Of a stretch of 64,000 bases of DNA, positions 1-6,756 are shown piece after piece (the first letter of the stretch is position 1; each line of letters starts with the position of its first letter). Location of the stretch: the NCBI RefSeq assembly GCF_016107325.1, contig NZ_RCVT01000002.1, forward strand, positions 744,001 through 808,000, read 5' to 3'. The translations under genes were made by a program, and so were the position numbers. The notes below the pieces were generated by a model. That model was not told the origin of the DNA, searched no databases, and saw nothing but the letters and a program-made list of their open reading frames with translations. Source of the stretch: Sphingomonas sp. MA1305. GTDB taxonomy: Bacteria; Pseudomonadota; Alphaproteobacteria; Sphingomonadales; Sphingomonadaceae.

Positions 1-14
1 CGGGCTAGCGGACG

Positions 15-764
15 TCACACCTTGCGGGCGAGCGCCTTCTTCAGCTTGGCGTGCGCGGCGGCCTTGATCTGGCAGACGCGTGCAGAGCCGACGCCGATCA
101 CCTGGCCGATCTCCTCGAGGTTGAGCTCCTCGACATAATAGAGCTGGATGACCAGGGCCTCGCGCTCGGGGAGCCGTTCGATGGCGGCGATCAGCGTGTC
201 GCGCAGGTCGCTTTCGGCCAGCTGCTCGAAGGCATCGGGCGTATCGTCCGCAAACCAGGGCAGATCGTCCTGATAGACCTCGTCGATCGTCTCGAAGCGG
301 ATCGCGTCCGCGGTCTGATAGTCGGCCCGCAGTTTCTCGATCGTGATGCCGAGATGCGCGGCGACGACGGCCTCGTCCGGCGCATGGCCGGTCGCCTGGG
401 TCAGCGTCGCGATCGCGTCCTGGTAACGGCGGCGGCGGCGCATCGCGCCGCGCGTCGTCGTCGCCTGGCGGCGCAGCTCGTCGATCATCGCGCCGCGCAG
501 CCGGGTCTGCAGATAGGCGCGGAACTGCGCGCCCTGCTCGGCGGCCTGGCCGACCGCCTCGACCAGGGCGACCAGACCGATCTGCACCAGATCCTCGACG
601 TCGACGATCGTGCTCATCGATCCATGCACGTGCCAGGCGATGCGCCGGACCAGCGGCAGATACTGGCGGACCAGCGCCTCCTTGTCCGCCTCCGGCCGGC
701 GGCGCGGCGCATAGGTCAGCGGCTGCGCGCCGGCGAACGCCTGTTTCATCGGTTCGGCACTCAT
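15..764 (-). CDS. fliA: Flagellar sigma factor FliA (sigma-28)
   Basis: This 249-aa protein is an alternative sigma factor of the FliA/WhiG type, which directs RNA polymerase to late flagellar genes. Region 2 is clear near residues 20-85 (a DVEDLVQIGLVALVEA core, then an RLRGAMIDELRRQ core-binding helix). Region 3 lies at about 105-140 and region 4 at the C-terminus (LNLEEIGQVIGVGSARVCQI, a helix-turn-helix for the -35 element). The length fits the family (about 240-250 aa). The ATG at 764 overlaps the flhA stop in an ATGA, so translation is probably coupled; an internal ATG at 749 is possible. The gene is last in the transglycosylase-flhA-fliA unit, which has a sigma-54 promoter, so FliA is probably made under sigma-54 control and restrained by FlgM encoded at 4095-4403. 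Confidence 0.95.
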   Translation of the reverse strand: MSAEPMKQAFAGAQPLTYAPRRRPEADKEALVRQYLPLVRRIAWHVHGSMSTIVDVEDLVQIGLVALVEAVGQAAEQGAQFRAYLQTRLRGAMIDELRRQATTTRGAMRRRRRYQDAIATLTQATGHAPDEAVVAAHLGITIEKLRADYQTADAIRFETIDEVYQDDLPWFADDTPDAFEQLAESDLRDTLIAAIERLPEREALVIQLYYVEELNLEEIGQVIGVGSARVCQIKAAAHAKLKKALARKV

Positions 765-2836
765 GCCGCCAGCGCCTGATGCGGCTGGGGCGCGCCGATC
801 ACGGCGACGACTTCCACGGCTTTCTCCTCGGGCACTTCGAAGAACGACAGCACCGGCGTGTCGGGCAGGACGGTGCGCACCAGCTTGCGGATCGCCAGGC
901 GGATCGCCGGCTGCACGACCAGCGCGAACGGCTTGGCCTCGGCGATCATCGGCTGCGCGGCCTGCTGCAGCGCATCGACGATGCGGCGGCCGAGATCGGG
1001 TTCGATGACGTGGCGCCGCGACTGGTCGGCACGCGCGGCCTGGCCGAGCAGCCCTTCCAGCTGGCCTTCCAGCGTCATCACGCGCAGCGGCTCGCGCACG
1101 CCGCACAGCTTCTGGATGATCAGCGGGCCGAGCTCGGGGCGGATCAGCTCGATGATGTCCTCCGGATCGGCGGCGCGCGTCGCCGCGACCGAAATCGCCT
1201 GGGCGATGCGGCGGAACTCCTTGAGCGGGATGTTCTCCGCGAGCAGGCCCTTGAGCACTTGGGTCAGCGTGGTCAGCGGCAGCGGATTGGGGGTCAGCGA
1301 CGCGACGAGCTGCGCGGCGCGGTCCTTCAGCCCGTCGAGCAGCGATTGCACCTCGTCCGGCCCCAGCAATTGTGCGGCATTCTGGCCGAGCAGATGATTG
1401 AGGTGGGTCGCCATCACCGTGCCGGCATCGACGACCAGATAGCCTGCACCGGTCGCGGCATCGGCGTCGCTGGTCGGGATCCAGGTCGCGTCGAGACCGA
1501 AGGTCGGGTCCTTGGCCTTCTTGCCGAAGAGATCGCCATAGGCCTGGCCGGTGTCGAGCGCGAGCATCTCGTCGGGAGACACCTGATCCTCGCCGACGAC
1601 GACGCCGTTGATCAGGATGCGATAGGTGAAAGGGGCGAGGTTGATGTCGTCGCGAACGCGGCATTGCGGCACGACGAAGCCCAGCTCCTTCGACAGCTGG
1701 CGGCGCACGCCGGTGATGCGGCCCATCAGCGGGGCGCCGCGGCGCTCGTCGACCAGCGGCACCAGGCCATAGCCGACGTCGAGGTTGACCTGCATCGCGT
1801 CGGTGACTTCTTCCCAGCCGATCTTCGACGGATCGGCGGGGGCGGCGGCTTCCTCGACCGGCGCGGGCTTCGGCCGCGTCTCGATCTGGCGGAGCTTCCA
1901 AGCGGTGAAGCCGGCGATCATGGCGGCGGGCAGGATCACCAGATGCGGCATGCCGGGCAGGATGCCGAGCAATGCCAGGATCGCGGCGACCGGAGTCCAG
2001 GTGCGCGACGAGCCGAACTGGCTGCCGATCTGACCGGCGAGATCGTGTTCGGAATTGACGCGCGTCACGATCGCGGCGGCGGCGATCGACAGCATCAGGC
2101 TGGGCAGCTGTGCGACCAGCGCGTCGCCGATCGCCAGCAGGATATAGGTCTTGGCGGCGTCGGCGATGCCCATGCCGTGGCTGACCGGCCCCAGGATCAG
2201 GCCGCCGACGATGTTGGCGGCGAGGATCAGCATCGCGGCGACCGCGTCGCCCTTCACGAATTTGGACGAACCGTCCATCGACCCGTAGAAATCGGCTTCG
2301 GTGGCGACCTCGACGCGGCGCGCCTTCGCCTGGTCCGGGGTGATCAGGCCGGCATTGAGATCGGCGTCGATCGCCATCTGCTTGCCGGGCAAGGCGTCGA
2401 GGGTGAAGCGGGCGGACACTTCCGATACGCGGCCCGCACCCTTGGTGACGACGATCAGATTGATGATCATTAGGATCGCGAAGACGAAGATGCCGACGAC
2501 ATAGTCGCCGCCGATCAGGAAGGTGCCGAACGCCTCGATGACATGGCCCGCCGCGCTTTCGCCCTCATGCCCGTGGACCAGCACGATGCGGGTCGAGGCG
2601 ACGTTGAGGCCGAGGCGGAACAGCGTGGCGAACAGCAGCACGGTCGGGAAGGCGCTGAAGTCGAGCGGCTTCTGCGCGTTGAGCGCGACCATCAGCACGG
2701 CGAGGCTGATCGCGATGTTGGCGACGAAGAAGACGTCGAGCAGCTGCTTGGGGATGGGGACGACCATCACCAGCACGAGCAGCAGGATGGCGAGCGGCAG
2801 GGCAGCGCCGCGGCCGCCGGCGAGAAGCTTGTTCAT
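761..2836 (-). CDS. flhA: Flagellar type III export gate protein FlhA
   Basis: FlhA is the large ring-forming subunit of the flagellar export gate. It couples proton flow to secretion of rod, hook and filament proteins. The 691-aa length is normal. The N-terminal half has about eight membrane segments starting at residue 12, and the FHIPEP-family signature (RVSEVSARFTLDALPGKQM) lies near residues 135-160. A KGDA motif near residue 198 carries the Asp essential for export in Salmonella FlhA. The C-terminal half (about 340-690) is the cytosolic domain that docks chaperone-substrate complexes. The gene sits four bases after the lytic transglycosylase gene and overlaps fliA by four bases, so all three are probably one transcript. 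Confidence 0.97.
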   Translation of the reverse strand: MNKLLAGGRGAALPLAILLLVLVMVVPIPKQLLDVFFVANIAISLAVLMVALNAQKPLDFSAFPTVLLFATLFRLGLNVASTRIVLVHGHEGESAAGHVIEAFGTFLIGGDYVVGIFVFAILMIINLIVVTKGAGRVSEVSARFTLDALPGKQMAIDADLNAGLITPDQAKARRVEVATEADFYGSMDGSSKFVKGDAVAAMLILAANIVGGLILGPVSHGMGIADAAKTYILLAIGDALVAQLPSLMLSIAAAAIVTRVNSEHDLAGQIGSQFGSSRTWTPVAAILALLGILPGMPHLVILPAAMIAGFTAWKLRQIETRPKPAPVEEAAAPADPSKIGWEEVTDAMQVNLDVGYGLVPLVDERRGAPLMGRITGVRRQLSKELGFVVPQCRVRDDINLAPFTYRILINGVVVGEDQVSPDEMLALDTGQAYGDLFGKKAKDPTFGLDATWIPTSDADAATGAGYLVVDAGTVMATHLNHLLGQNAAQLLGPDEVQSLLDGLKDRAAQLVASLTPNPLPLTTLTQVLKGLLAENIPLKEFRRIAQAISVAATRAADPEDIIELIRPELGPLIIQKLCGVREPLRVMTLEGQLEGLLGQAARADQSRRHVIEPDLGRRIVDALQQAAQPMIAEAKPFALVVQPAIRLAIRKLVRTVLPDTPVLSFFEVPEEKAVEVVAVIGAPQPHQALAA

Positions 2837-2840
2837 CGGC

Positions 2841-3692
2841 TCAGCCCCCCATGCTCGCGAGCATCATGTACGCGAGCCGCGCCGTGTCCGGCGTCGGTCG
2901 CAGCAGGCTGGCCCCCGCCGTGGTGCTGCCGGTGCCGAACCGCGCCATCGCCTGCTTCGCCCAATCGAGCGCGTCGGTCGCGCTCTGGCCGTTGCCGGTG
3001 ACGACGGTGGCGTCGTCCCCCATGCCCAGCGCCTGCGAGGCGAAGGCGAGATTGGCGGCGCGCGTCTCGTTGGCGCTGTCGGTCGCGGCGCCGAGCTTGT
3101 CGGCGAACCGCTGGTAGATCGCCGACAGCGAGCGCGGCTGGCCGTTGGACGCATAGAAGATGCCGCGATTGCTCGCGGCGGCGGCGGGGAACAGCGCGGC
3201 GGCGGACGTGTCGGGATTGGCCGCCATCGTGGCGAGGAACTTCTTGGCGCCGCCGATGCCGAGGAAATGCGCCATGTAGAGGTCGGTGCCGTTCGCGGTG
3301 CGGCCGAGCGAGGCTTCGAGCTCGCCCTTGTTGTCGGAGGCATGTTCGGCCGCCATCAGCGAGGCGGCGGTGGGGTCGTTGCGCAGGCCGAGGATCGCCT
3401 GGCGGGTCGCGCCGTCGCCGACGGTGTAGCGGCCGCCCGCGCCCTGGCTGATGCTGTCCGCCGCCCAGCCGAGCCCATGCTCCGCGCCGTGCTTCTTGAC
3501 CACGGCGAGCCAGCTTTGCTCGACGAATTGGTACAGGCCGCTGGCGGACGATGTGCCCGCGCGCGCGCTGGCGTTCAGCCCGCTTTCGATCTTGGCCTGG
3601 CCGAGCAGATAGTCGAAATCCACCCCCGTCTTGCTGCTCGCAAGCGCGATGGCGGACTGGACTCGTCCGGCAGTAATCGGATTGACGGTCAT
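2841..3692 (-). CDS. Lytic transglycosylase-like protein of the flagellar locus
   Basis: The 283-aa protein has a soluble lytic transglycosylase fold in its N-terminal 150 residues: a catalytic Glu in an AKIESGLN context (about residue 34), then SASGLYQFVEQSW and later a MAHFLG segment, the usual SLT order. It probably opens peptidoglycan for the growing rod. The FlgJ in this locus has only the rod-binding domain, so this separate enzyme may supply the missing activity, as proposed for SltF of Rhodobacter. No clear signal peptide is visible, so export would have to be unconventional or through the flagellar gate. The start is uncertain: the ATG at 3692 is preferred because the sigma-54 promoter would start transcription near 3719, leaving only a very short leader for an in-frame GTG at 3707. 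The C-terminal 120 residues are low complexity. Confidence 0.8.
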   Translation of the reverse strand: MTVNPITAGRVQSAIALASSKTGVDFDYLLGQAKIESGLNASARAGTSSASGLYQFVEQSWLAVVKKHGAEHGLGWAADSISQGAGGRYTVGDGATRQAILGLRNDPTAASLMAAEHASDNKGELEASLGRTANGTDLYMAHFLGIGGAKKFLATMAANPDTSAAALFPAAAASNRGIFYASNGQPRSLSAIYQRFADKLGAATDSANETRAANLAFASQALGMGDDATVVTGNGQSATDALDWAKQAMARFGTGSTTAGASLLRPTPDTARLAYMMLASMGG

Positions 3693-3729
3693 CGCGTCGA
3701 AACACACCCCTGTTGTCGGGACATGTCAA

Positions 3730-3746
3730 AGCAAGGACCGTGCCAG
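3730..3746 (-). promoter_or_regulatory. Sigma-54 promoter for the transglycosylase-flhA-fliA unit
   Basis: Read on the minus strand the site is CTGGCACG-GTCC-TTGCT, matching the sigma-54 consensus at both the -24 GG (3744-3743) and -12 GC (3732-3731) with the required spacing. The predicted start near 3719 lies about 27 bases before the ATG at 3692. Two TTGCCGG motifs (3818-3824 and 3831-3837, inside flgN) lie 70-95 bases upstream and resemble the half-sites of the flgB control region. Confidence 0.75.
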
Positions 3747-3793
3747 ATCGGGATGCGCCTCCCCCGCCGTAGGGCAGGGGGGAACGGATGACG

Positions 3794-4108
3794 TCAGGCG
3801 TAGGCCTGGAACACGCGTTGCCGGCCACCGTTGCCGGCGTCGCCGGACAGGATTTGCAGGCGCCGGCGAACATTTGCCGCCATCAGATTGACGTAGATCC
3901 GGCATGTCTCGTTGAGCCGGTTGGCCTCGTCGGCGAGCTCGCGGATCTCGGGGCCGGCGGGGCCGGTGCCGAGCGCGGCGATCTCGTCGATGCCGGCGAG
4001 CTTGTCGGCGGTGGCGCGTTCCAGCGCGACCACGTCATTGGCCTTGAGCGCGGCGATCTCCGCATGCAGCGCGTCGATCACGCGGATCAGGGCGTCACGC
4101 CTTTTCAT
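3794..4108 (-). CDS. flgN: FlgN-like flagellar export chaperone
   Basis: FlgN binds the hook-filament junction proteins FlgK and FlgL and delivers them to the export gate. This 104-aa protein is almost wholly alpha-helical with a long amphipathic helix (about residues 1-45, alternating hydrophobic and charged residues) and a second helix from about 55 to 95, as expected for the family. Sequence identity to enterobacterial FlgN is too low to judge alone. The call rests on size, helical pattern and position directly after flgM, with a 14-base overlap, the classic flgM-flgN pair. Its likely clients flgK and flgL lie at 13.0-15.3 kb. Glu/Lys/Arg-rich C-terminus; no membrane segment or signal peptide. 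Confidence 0.8.
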   Translation of the reverse strand: MKRRDALIRVIDALHAEIAALKANDVVALERATADKLAGIDEIAALGTGPAGPEIRELADEANRLNETCRIYVNLMAANVRRRLQILSGDAGNGGRQRVFQAYA

Positions 4109-4403
4109 AGCCGTCCCAGTTCAGCTTGAGCGCCAGGAGCCGGTCGGCGATCGTCGCCGGCAGGATGGGGAAGGAGCCATTCTGGATGGCCTTCTTGATT
4201 TCGGACACGCGATCCGCATCGACCGGCGGTTCGGCCGCCAGCGTCTTGGCCAGCCCGCTCAGCTGTGCCGCGGGCGCCGCAGTCTGCGCCTCGGAGCCGG
4301 ACTGTTGCAGTGCGGGCTGTGGCGCCGGCGCGGCCGCTGGCGCGGTGACGCGGGTAACGCTTCCACTTCCTTGCAGCGGCGATGAGCCGATCGATTCCAC
4401 CAT
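4095..4403 (-). CDS. flgM: Anti-sigma-28 factor FlgM
   Basis: FlgM binds FliA and keeps late flagellar genes silent until the hook is complete, when FlgM is secreted through the export apparatus. The protein has 102 residues. The N-terminal half is Ala/Pro/Gln-rich and probably disordered, as usual for the secreted part. The C-terminal half carries the FliA-binding helices: DADRVSEIKKAIQNGSF followed by IADRLLAL, which matches the family motif closely. A Shine-Dalgarno-like AGGTG lies about seven bases before the ATG at 4403. A sigma-28 promoter is present at 4437-4463, so FliA would transcribe its own inhibitor, a negative feedback loop known from enteric bacteria. The gene overlaps flgN downstream. 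Confidence 0.93.
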   Translation of the reverse strand: MVESIGSSPLQGSGSVTRVTAPAAAPAPQPALQQSGSEAQTAAPAAQLSGLAKTLAAEPPVDADRVSEIKKAIQNGSFPILPATIADRLLALKLNWDGYEKA

Positions 4404-4436
4404 GTCCGCACCTATCTGGATTGCCTGACATGGGCA

Positions 4437-4463
4437 TAAACGGCCGCCGCGGAATCAAGTTTA
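4437..4463 (-). promoter_or_regulatory. Sigma-28 (FliA) promoter of flgM-flgN
   Basis: On the minus strand the site reads TAAACTTG, an 11-base spacer, then GCCGTTTA. The FliA consensus is TAAAGTTT-N11-GCCGATAA; six of eight bases match in each element and the spacing is exact. It lies 33 bases before the flgM start and directly after the flgA stop. Confidence 0.75.
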
Positions 4464-4471
4464 GCAAAAAA

Positions 4472-4975
4472 TCATTCGCCCCATCCGGGCAAGGTCGCGC
4501 GCCCGCCGGCGACCGCGATCGCCTGGACCGGGGTCTTGGCATCGTCGACCTTGACCATGAACCGGCCGCCGGGCGGCGCGTCGGCCATGGCGACGCCTTC
4601 GCGGCTGATCGAGAAGCCGTCGGAGCCGGCCTCGATCACCACTGGGTCGCCGCGCTTGATCACCGCTTCCGCCTTGACCGGCACGACGGCGGCCGTGGCG
4701 GTCGGCGGCGGCGCGGCGGCCGGGCGGATGACGGGAACGAAGATCCGCCAGTCGGGGCCGGCGCACGACACCACCACTGCGTCATGCGCCTCGGTCCGCC
4801 AGGACAGCGACACGGTGGAACAGGCGGCGAGGCGCAAGCGCGGGTCGATGCCGGTGCGCGCGCCGCCCTCCGCACCGATCGGACGGCTGGTGAAGGCGGC
4901 GACCGCGCGGTCGAGCCCGGCGACGTCCTGAAAGCTGGTGACGGTGCCGGCGGCGAGGAGGAGCGAAAGGATCAT
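4472..4975 (-). CDS. flgA: FlgA, P-ring assembly chaperone
   Basis: FlgA is a periplasmic chaperone that helps FlgI assemble into the P ring. The 167-aa product starts with a short hydrophobic signal segment (MILSLLLAAGTV). The C-terminal part has the SAF/FlgA arrangement: AVIKRGDPVVIEAGSDGFSIS followed by GVAMADAPPGGRFMVKV and a final segment resembling the usual AVVTGPGRV ending. Length is shorter than enteric FlgA (about 219 aa) but normal for alphaproteobacteria. The ATG at 4975 overlaps the stop of the MotB-like gene (ATGA), so it is translated as the third gene of the MotA-like/MotB-like/FlgA unit. Its client FlgI is encoded on the other strand at 11.6 kb. Confidence 0.85.
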   Translation of the reverse strand: MILSLLLAAGTVTSFQDVAGLDRAVAAFTSRPIGAEGGARTGIDPRLRLAACSTVSLSWRTEAHDAVVVSCAGPDWRIFVPVIRPAAAPPPTATAAVVPVKAEAVIKRGDPVVIEAGSDGFSISREGVAMADAPPGGRFMVKVDDAKTPVQAIAVAGGRATLPGWGE

Positions 4976-5487
4976 GGCTGTTTCCCAGGCTCGCCGGCAA
5001 AGGCGAGCGTGACGATGGCGGCGCGGCGTCCGGGCCGCGCGGCGGTGGTGACGGTGATGCGGGGCGAGACACGGGCGAGCGCGCCGGCCAGCGCCCGTGC
5101 CCGATCGGCGGCGAGGATCGCGCCACTGCCGGTGACAGGGTCGACATCGATCGTGCTGCCATCGACCGAGCCGGTGACGGTCAGCGCGACGCGCGGGTCG
5201 CGCACCGCCTCCTCGGCCCAGGCGATGACGGCGGCCGGGTCCTGCGGCAGCGTCGCGCTGCCCGTGGCGAAATCGGTGATCCCCGATGCCATCACCGGCG
5301 CCGCGGCGGGCGTATCGTTGCCGCCGAAGCTGGCTCGGAGTGCGGCGGCGACCGCCCGCGGTTGCTGGCTCGCCTGCAGCAGGACGAAGAAGCCGACGAG
5401 CAGCAGCGCAAGATCGGCCAGCGTCACCAGCCACAGCGGCTTGGCGGGCGCCGGTTCCGGCCATTCGTCGATCGCTCCCGGGATCAT
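4972..5487 (-). CDS. Small MotB-like protein (OmpA-type C-terminus)
   Basis: The 171-aa product has one N-terminal membrane segment (about residues 19-40, LVTLADLALLLVGFFVLLQ) containing a single Asp. This corresponds to the proton-carrying Asp of MotB in the AYADF-type motif. After a short linker comes a reduced OmpA-like region (about 90-165) with an ILAADRARALAGALA helix; the Arg fits the peptidoglycan-binding family. It is little more than half the length of the full MotB at 16357. The gene overlaps the MotA-like gene upstream and flgA downstream by four bases each. It may form a second stator with the MotA-like protein or serve a structural role at the P ring. An ExbD/TolR-like role is also possible. 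Confidence 0.7.
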   Translation of the reverse strand: MIPGAIDEWPEPAPAKPLWLVTLADLALLLVGFFVLLQASQQPRAVAAALRASFGGNDTPAAAPVMASGITDFATGSATLPQDPAAVIAWAEEAVRDPRVALTVTGSVDGSTIDVDPVTGSGAILAADRARALAGALARVSPRITVTTAARPGRRAAIVTLAFAGEPGKQP

Positions 5488-6131
5488 GCGGCGCTCTGCA
5501 TCTGGTGACGCGGCGTCTCGCGCAGCGCCAGCGCCACCAAGGGCGCTTCCAGCCGCGCCCGCTCGAACGCCTCGACCCGGCCGGCGGCGCGAAGCCGCTG
5601 GCACAAGGGCATGAACAGCAGATTGGCGAACAGCGCGCCATATAGGGTGGCGAGCAGCGCGATCGCCATCGCGCCGCCGATCGCATGCGGGTCGGACAGG
5701 CGCGCGAACATGCCGGCCAGTCCGATCAGCGTGCCGACCATGCCCATCGCCGGGGCTGCCTCCGCTGCGGTCGACCAGACGTCGGCGGCGGCGACATGGC
5801 GGGCGATGCGGGCCTGGCGGCGGTGGCGGAGCAGCGCCTCGACCTCGCGCGGGATGGCACCGTCGACGATCGCGGCGACGGCGGCGGCGACATCGCGGTC
5901 GGCGATCACCGAGCGATCGAGCGCCATCACGCCGTGGCGGCGCGCGATCCGATCCTGGGCGGCGATCTGCTCGAGCAGCGGCTCCGCATCGAAGTCGCGG
6001 CGGAGCAACGTGCGCAACGCGCCGACGGCACGGCCGATGTCGGCGAACGGCACGCGCAGCGCCGTCGCCACGACGGTGCCACCGCCGACGATGGCCAGCG
6101 CAACCGGGTCGAGGAATTGGGCGATCATCAT
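5484..6131 (-). CDS. Short MotA-like stator protein
   Basis: This 215-aa protein belongs to the MotA/TolQ/ExbB proton-channel superfamily. It starts almost directly with the segment that is normally MotA helix 2 (ALAIVGGGTVVATAL, residues 11-26). A cytoplasmic domain follows (about 30-120), then two helices with AAPAMGMVGTLIGLAGMF (about 130) and AMAIALLATLYGALFANLL (about 160), the channel-lining pair. Compared with the full MotA at 15475 the first membrane helix is missing. An in-frame stop lies three codons before the ATG at 6131, so the short form is not a start-choice artefact. It overlaps the MotB-like gene. A sigma-54-like site at 6146-6162 would give a nearly leaderless mRNA. Confidence 0.75.
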   Translation of the reverse strand: MMIAQFLDPVALAIVGGGTVVATALRVPFADIGRAVGALRTLLRRDFDAEPLLEQIAAQDRIARRHGVMALDRSVIADRDVAAAVAAIVDGAIPREVEALLRHRRQARIARHVAAADVWSTAAEAAPAMGMVGTLIGLAGMFARLSDPHAIGGAMAIALLATLYGALFANLLFMPLCQRLRAAGRVEAFERARLEAPLVALALRETPRHQMQSAA

Positions 6132-6145
6132 GACGCGTCACATGA

Positions 6146-6162
6146 TGCAAGGGGCGGGCCAA
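6146..6162 (-). promoter_or_regulatory. Possible sigma-54 promoter of the MotA-like/flgA unit
   Basis: On the minus strand the sequence is TTGGCCCG-CCCC-TTGCA, one mismatch from consensus in the -24 element, with correct GG-to-GC spacing. The predicted start near 6135 leaves only a few bases before the ATG at 6131, and no Shine-Dalgarno is seen, so either the mRNA is nearly leaderless or the site is fortuitous. Confidence 0.4.
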
Positions 6163-6202
6163 TTAACCACGGGACCGGGTCAGACGGCACCGCAGGGCGG
6201 CA

Positions 6203-6286
6203 CCGGCAAGCGATCGATCGATCGACCGGCAAGGCTTGCCGCCGACCGGCAAGGCTTTGCCGTCTGCCTTGCCGGTCGCTTGCCGG
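6203..6286. promoter_or_regulatory. Cluster of CCGGCAAG half-sites, candidate enhancer
   Basis: Two direct copies of GACCGGCAAGGC (6224-6235 and 6244-6255) are spaced exactly 20 bases apart. An inverted copy lies at 6266-6277. An outer pair, CCGGCAAGCGA at 6203-6213 and its exact reverse complement at 6276-6286, encloses them. The cluster lies between two divergent sigma-54-like promoters, about 60-145 bases upstream of the flgB one, the usual place for binding sites of a sigma-54 activator. A cruciform or RNA role is the alternative. Confidence 0.55.
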
Positions 6287-6346
6287 CCTGCCGTCCGCGC
6301 CGGTTCGACTGCAAAAAACAAAGCGATTCCCGTGGTTCCTGCGAAA

Positions 6347-6363
6347 TTGGCACGACGGTTGCT
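6347..6363 (+). promoter_or_regulatory. Sigma-54 promoter of the flgB operon
   Basis: The site reads TTGGCACG-ACGG-TTGCT, a full match to the sigma-54 -24/-12 consensus (GG at 6349-6350, GC at 6361-6362). Transcription would start near 6374, about 32 bases before the flgB ATG, with AAGGG as ribosome binding site. Confidence 0.82.
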
Positions 6364-6405
6364 TAGTCACTGGCAGCGCAATGGTGCGCCGGAGATCAAG
6401 GGCCG

Positions 6406-6753
6406 ATGGCCGCAGATACGCTGTTCGGAGTTCACGGGGCCGCGCTGGAGGTGCGTTCGCAGCGCATGGGCGTGCTCGCGTCGAACATCGCCAACGCGTC
6501 GACGCCCGGGTTCAAGGCGCGCGACATCGATTTCAAGGCGGCGCTCGCGTCGGCCGAGAGCGACAATGACGCGCAGGGCATCGGCGCCGCGACCAAATAT
6601 CGCGTGCCGCTGCAGACCTCGATGGACGGCAACACCGTCGAACTGTCGCAGGAGCAGACCGCCTTCGCCGAGAACGCCGTCCAATATCAGACGACGCTGT
6701 CCTTCCTGAACGGGCGGATCGGCCAGATCACCCGCGCGCTGAAGGGGGAATAG
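6406..6753 (+). CDS. flgB: Flagellar proximal rod protein FlgB
   Basis: FlgB forms the most proximal part of the flagellar rod in the periplasm. The 115-aa protein has the conserved rod/hook N-terminal motif: a heptad-like helix followed by SNIANASTPGFKARDIDF (about residues 26-43). The matching C-terminal helix (ENAVQYQTTLSFLNGRIGQI) is also present. Length is slightly below the enteric protein (138 aa). It is the first gene of the flgBCDEFGHIJKL run and follows the sigma-54 promoter at 6347. flgC begins four bases after its stop. There is no signal peptide, consistent with export through the flagellar type III system. Confidence 0.93.
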   Translation: MAADTLFGVHGAALEVRSQRMGVLASNIANASTPGFKARDIDFKAALASAESDNDAQGIGAATKYRVPLQTSMDGNTVELSQEQTAFAENAVQYQTTLSFLNGRIGQITRALKGE

Positions 6754-6756
6754 GCG

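Noticed and set aside
6211..6224. CGATCGATCGATCG simple repeat near the flgB control region
   Set aside because: A short four-base repeat that is common in GC-rich genomes; no function is supported apart from the surrounding CCGGCAAG sites.
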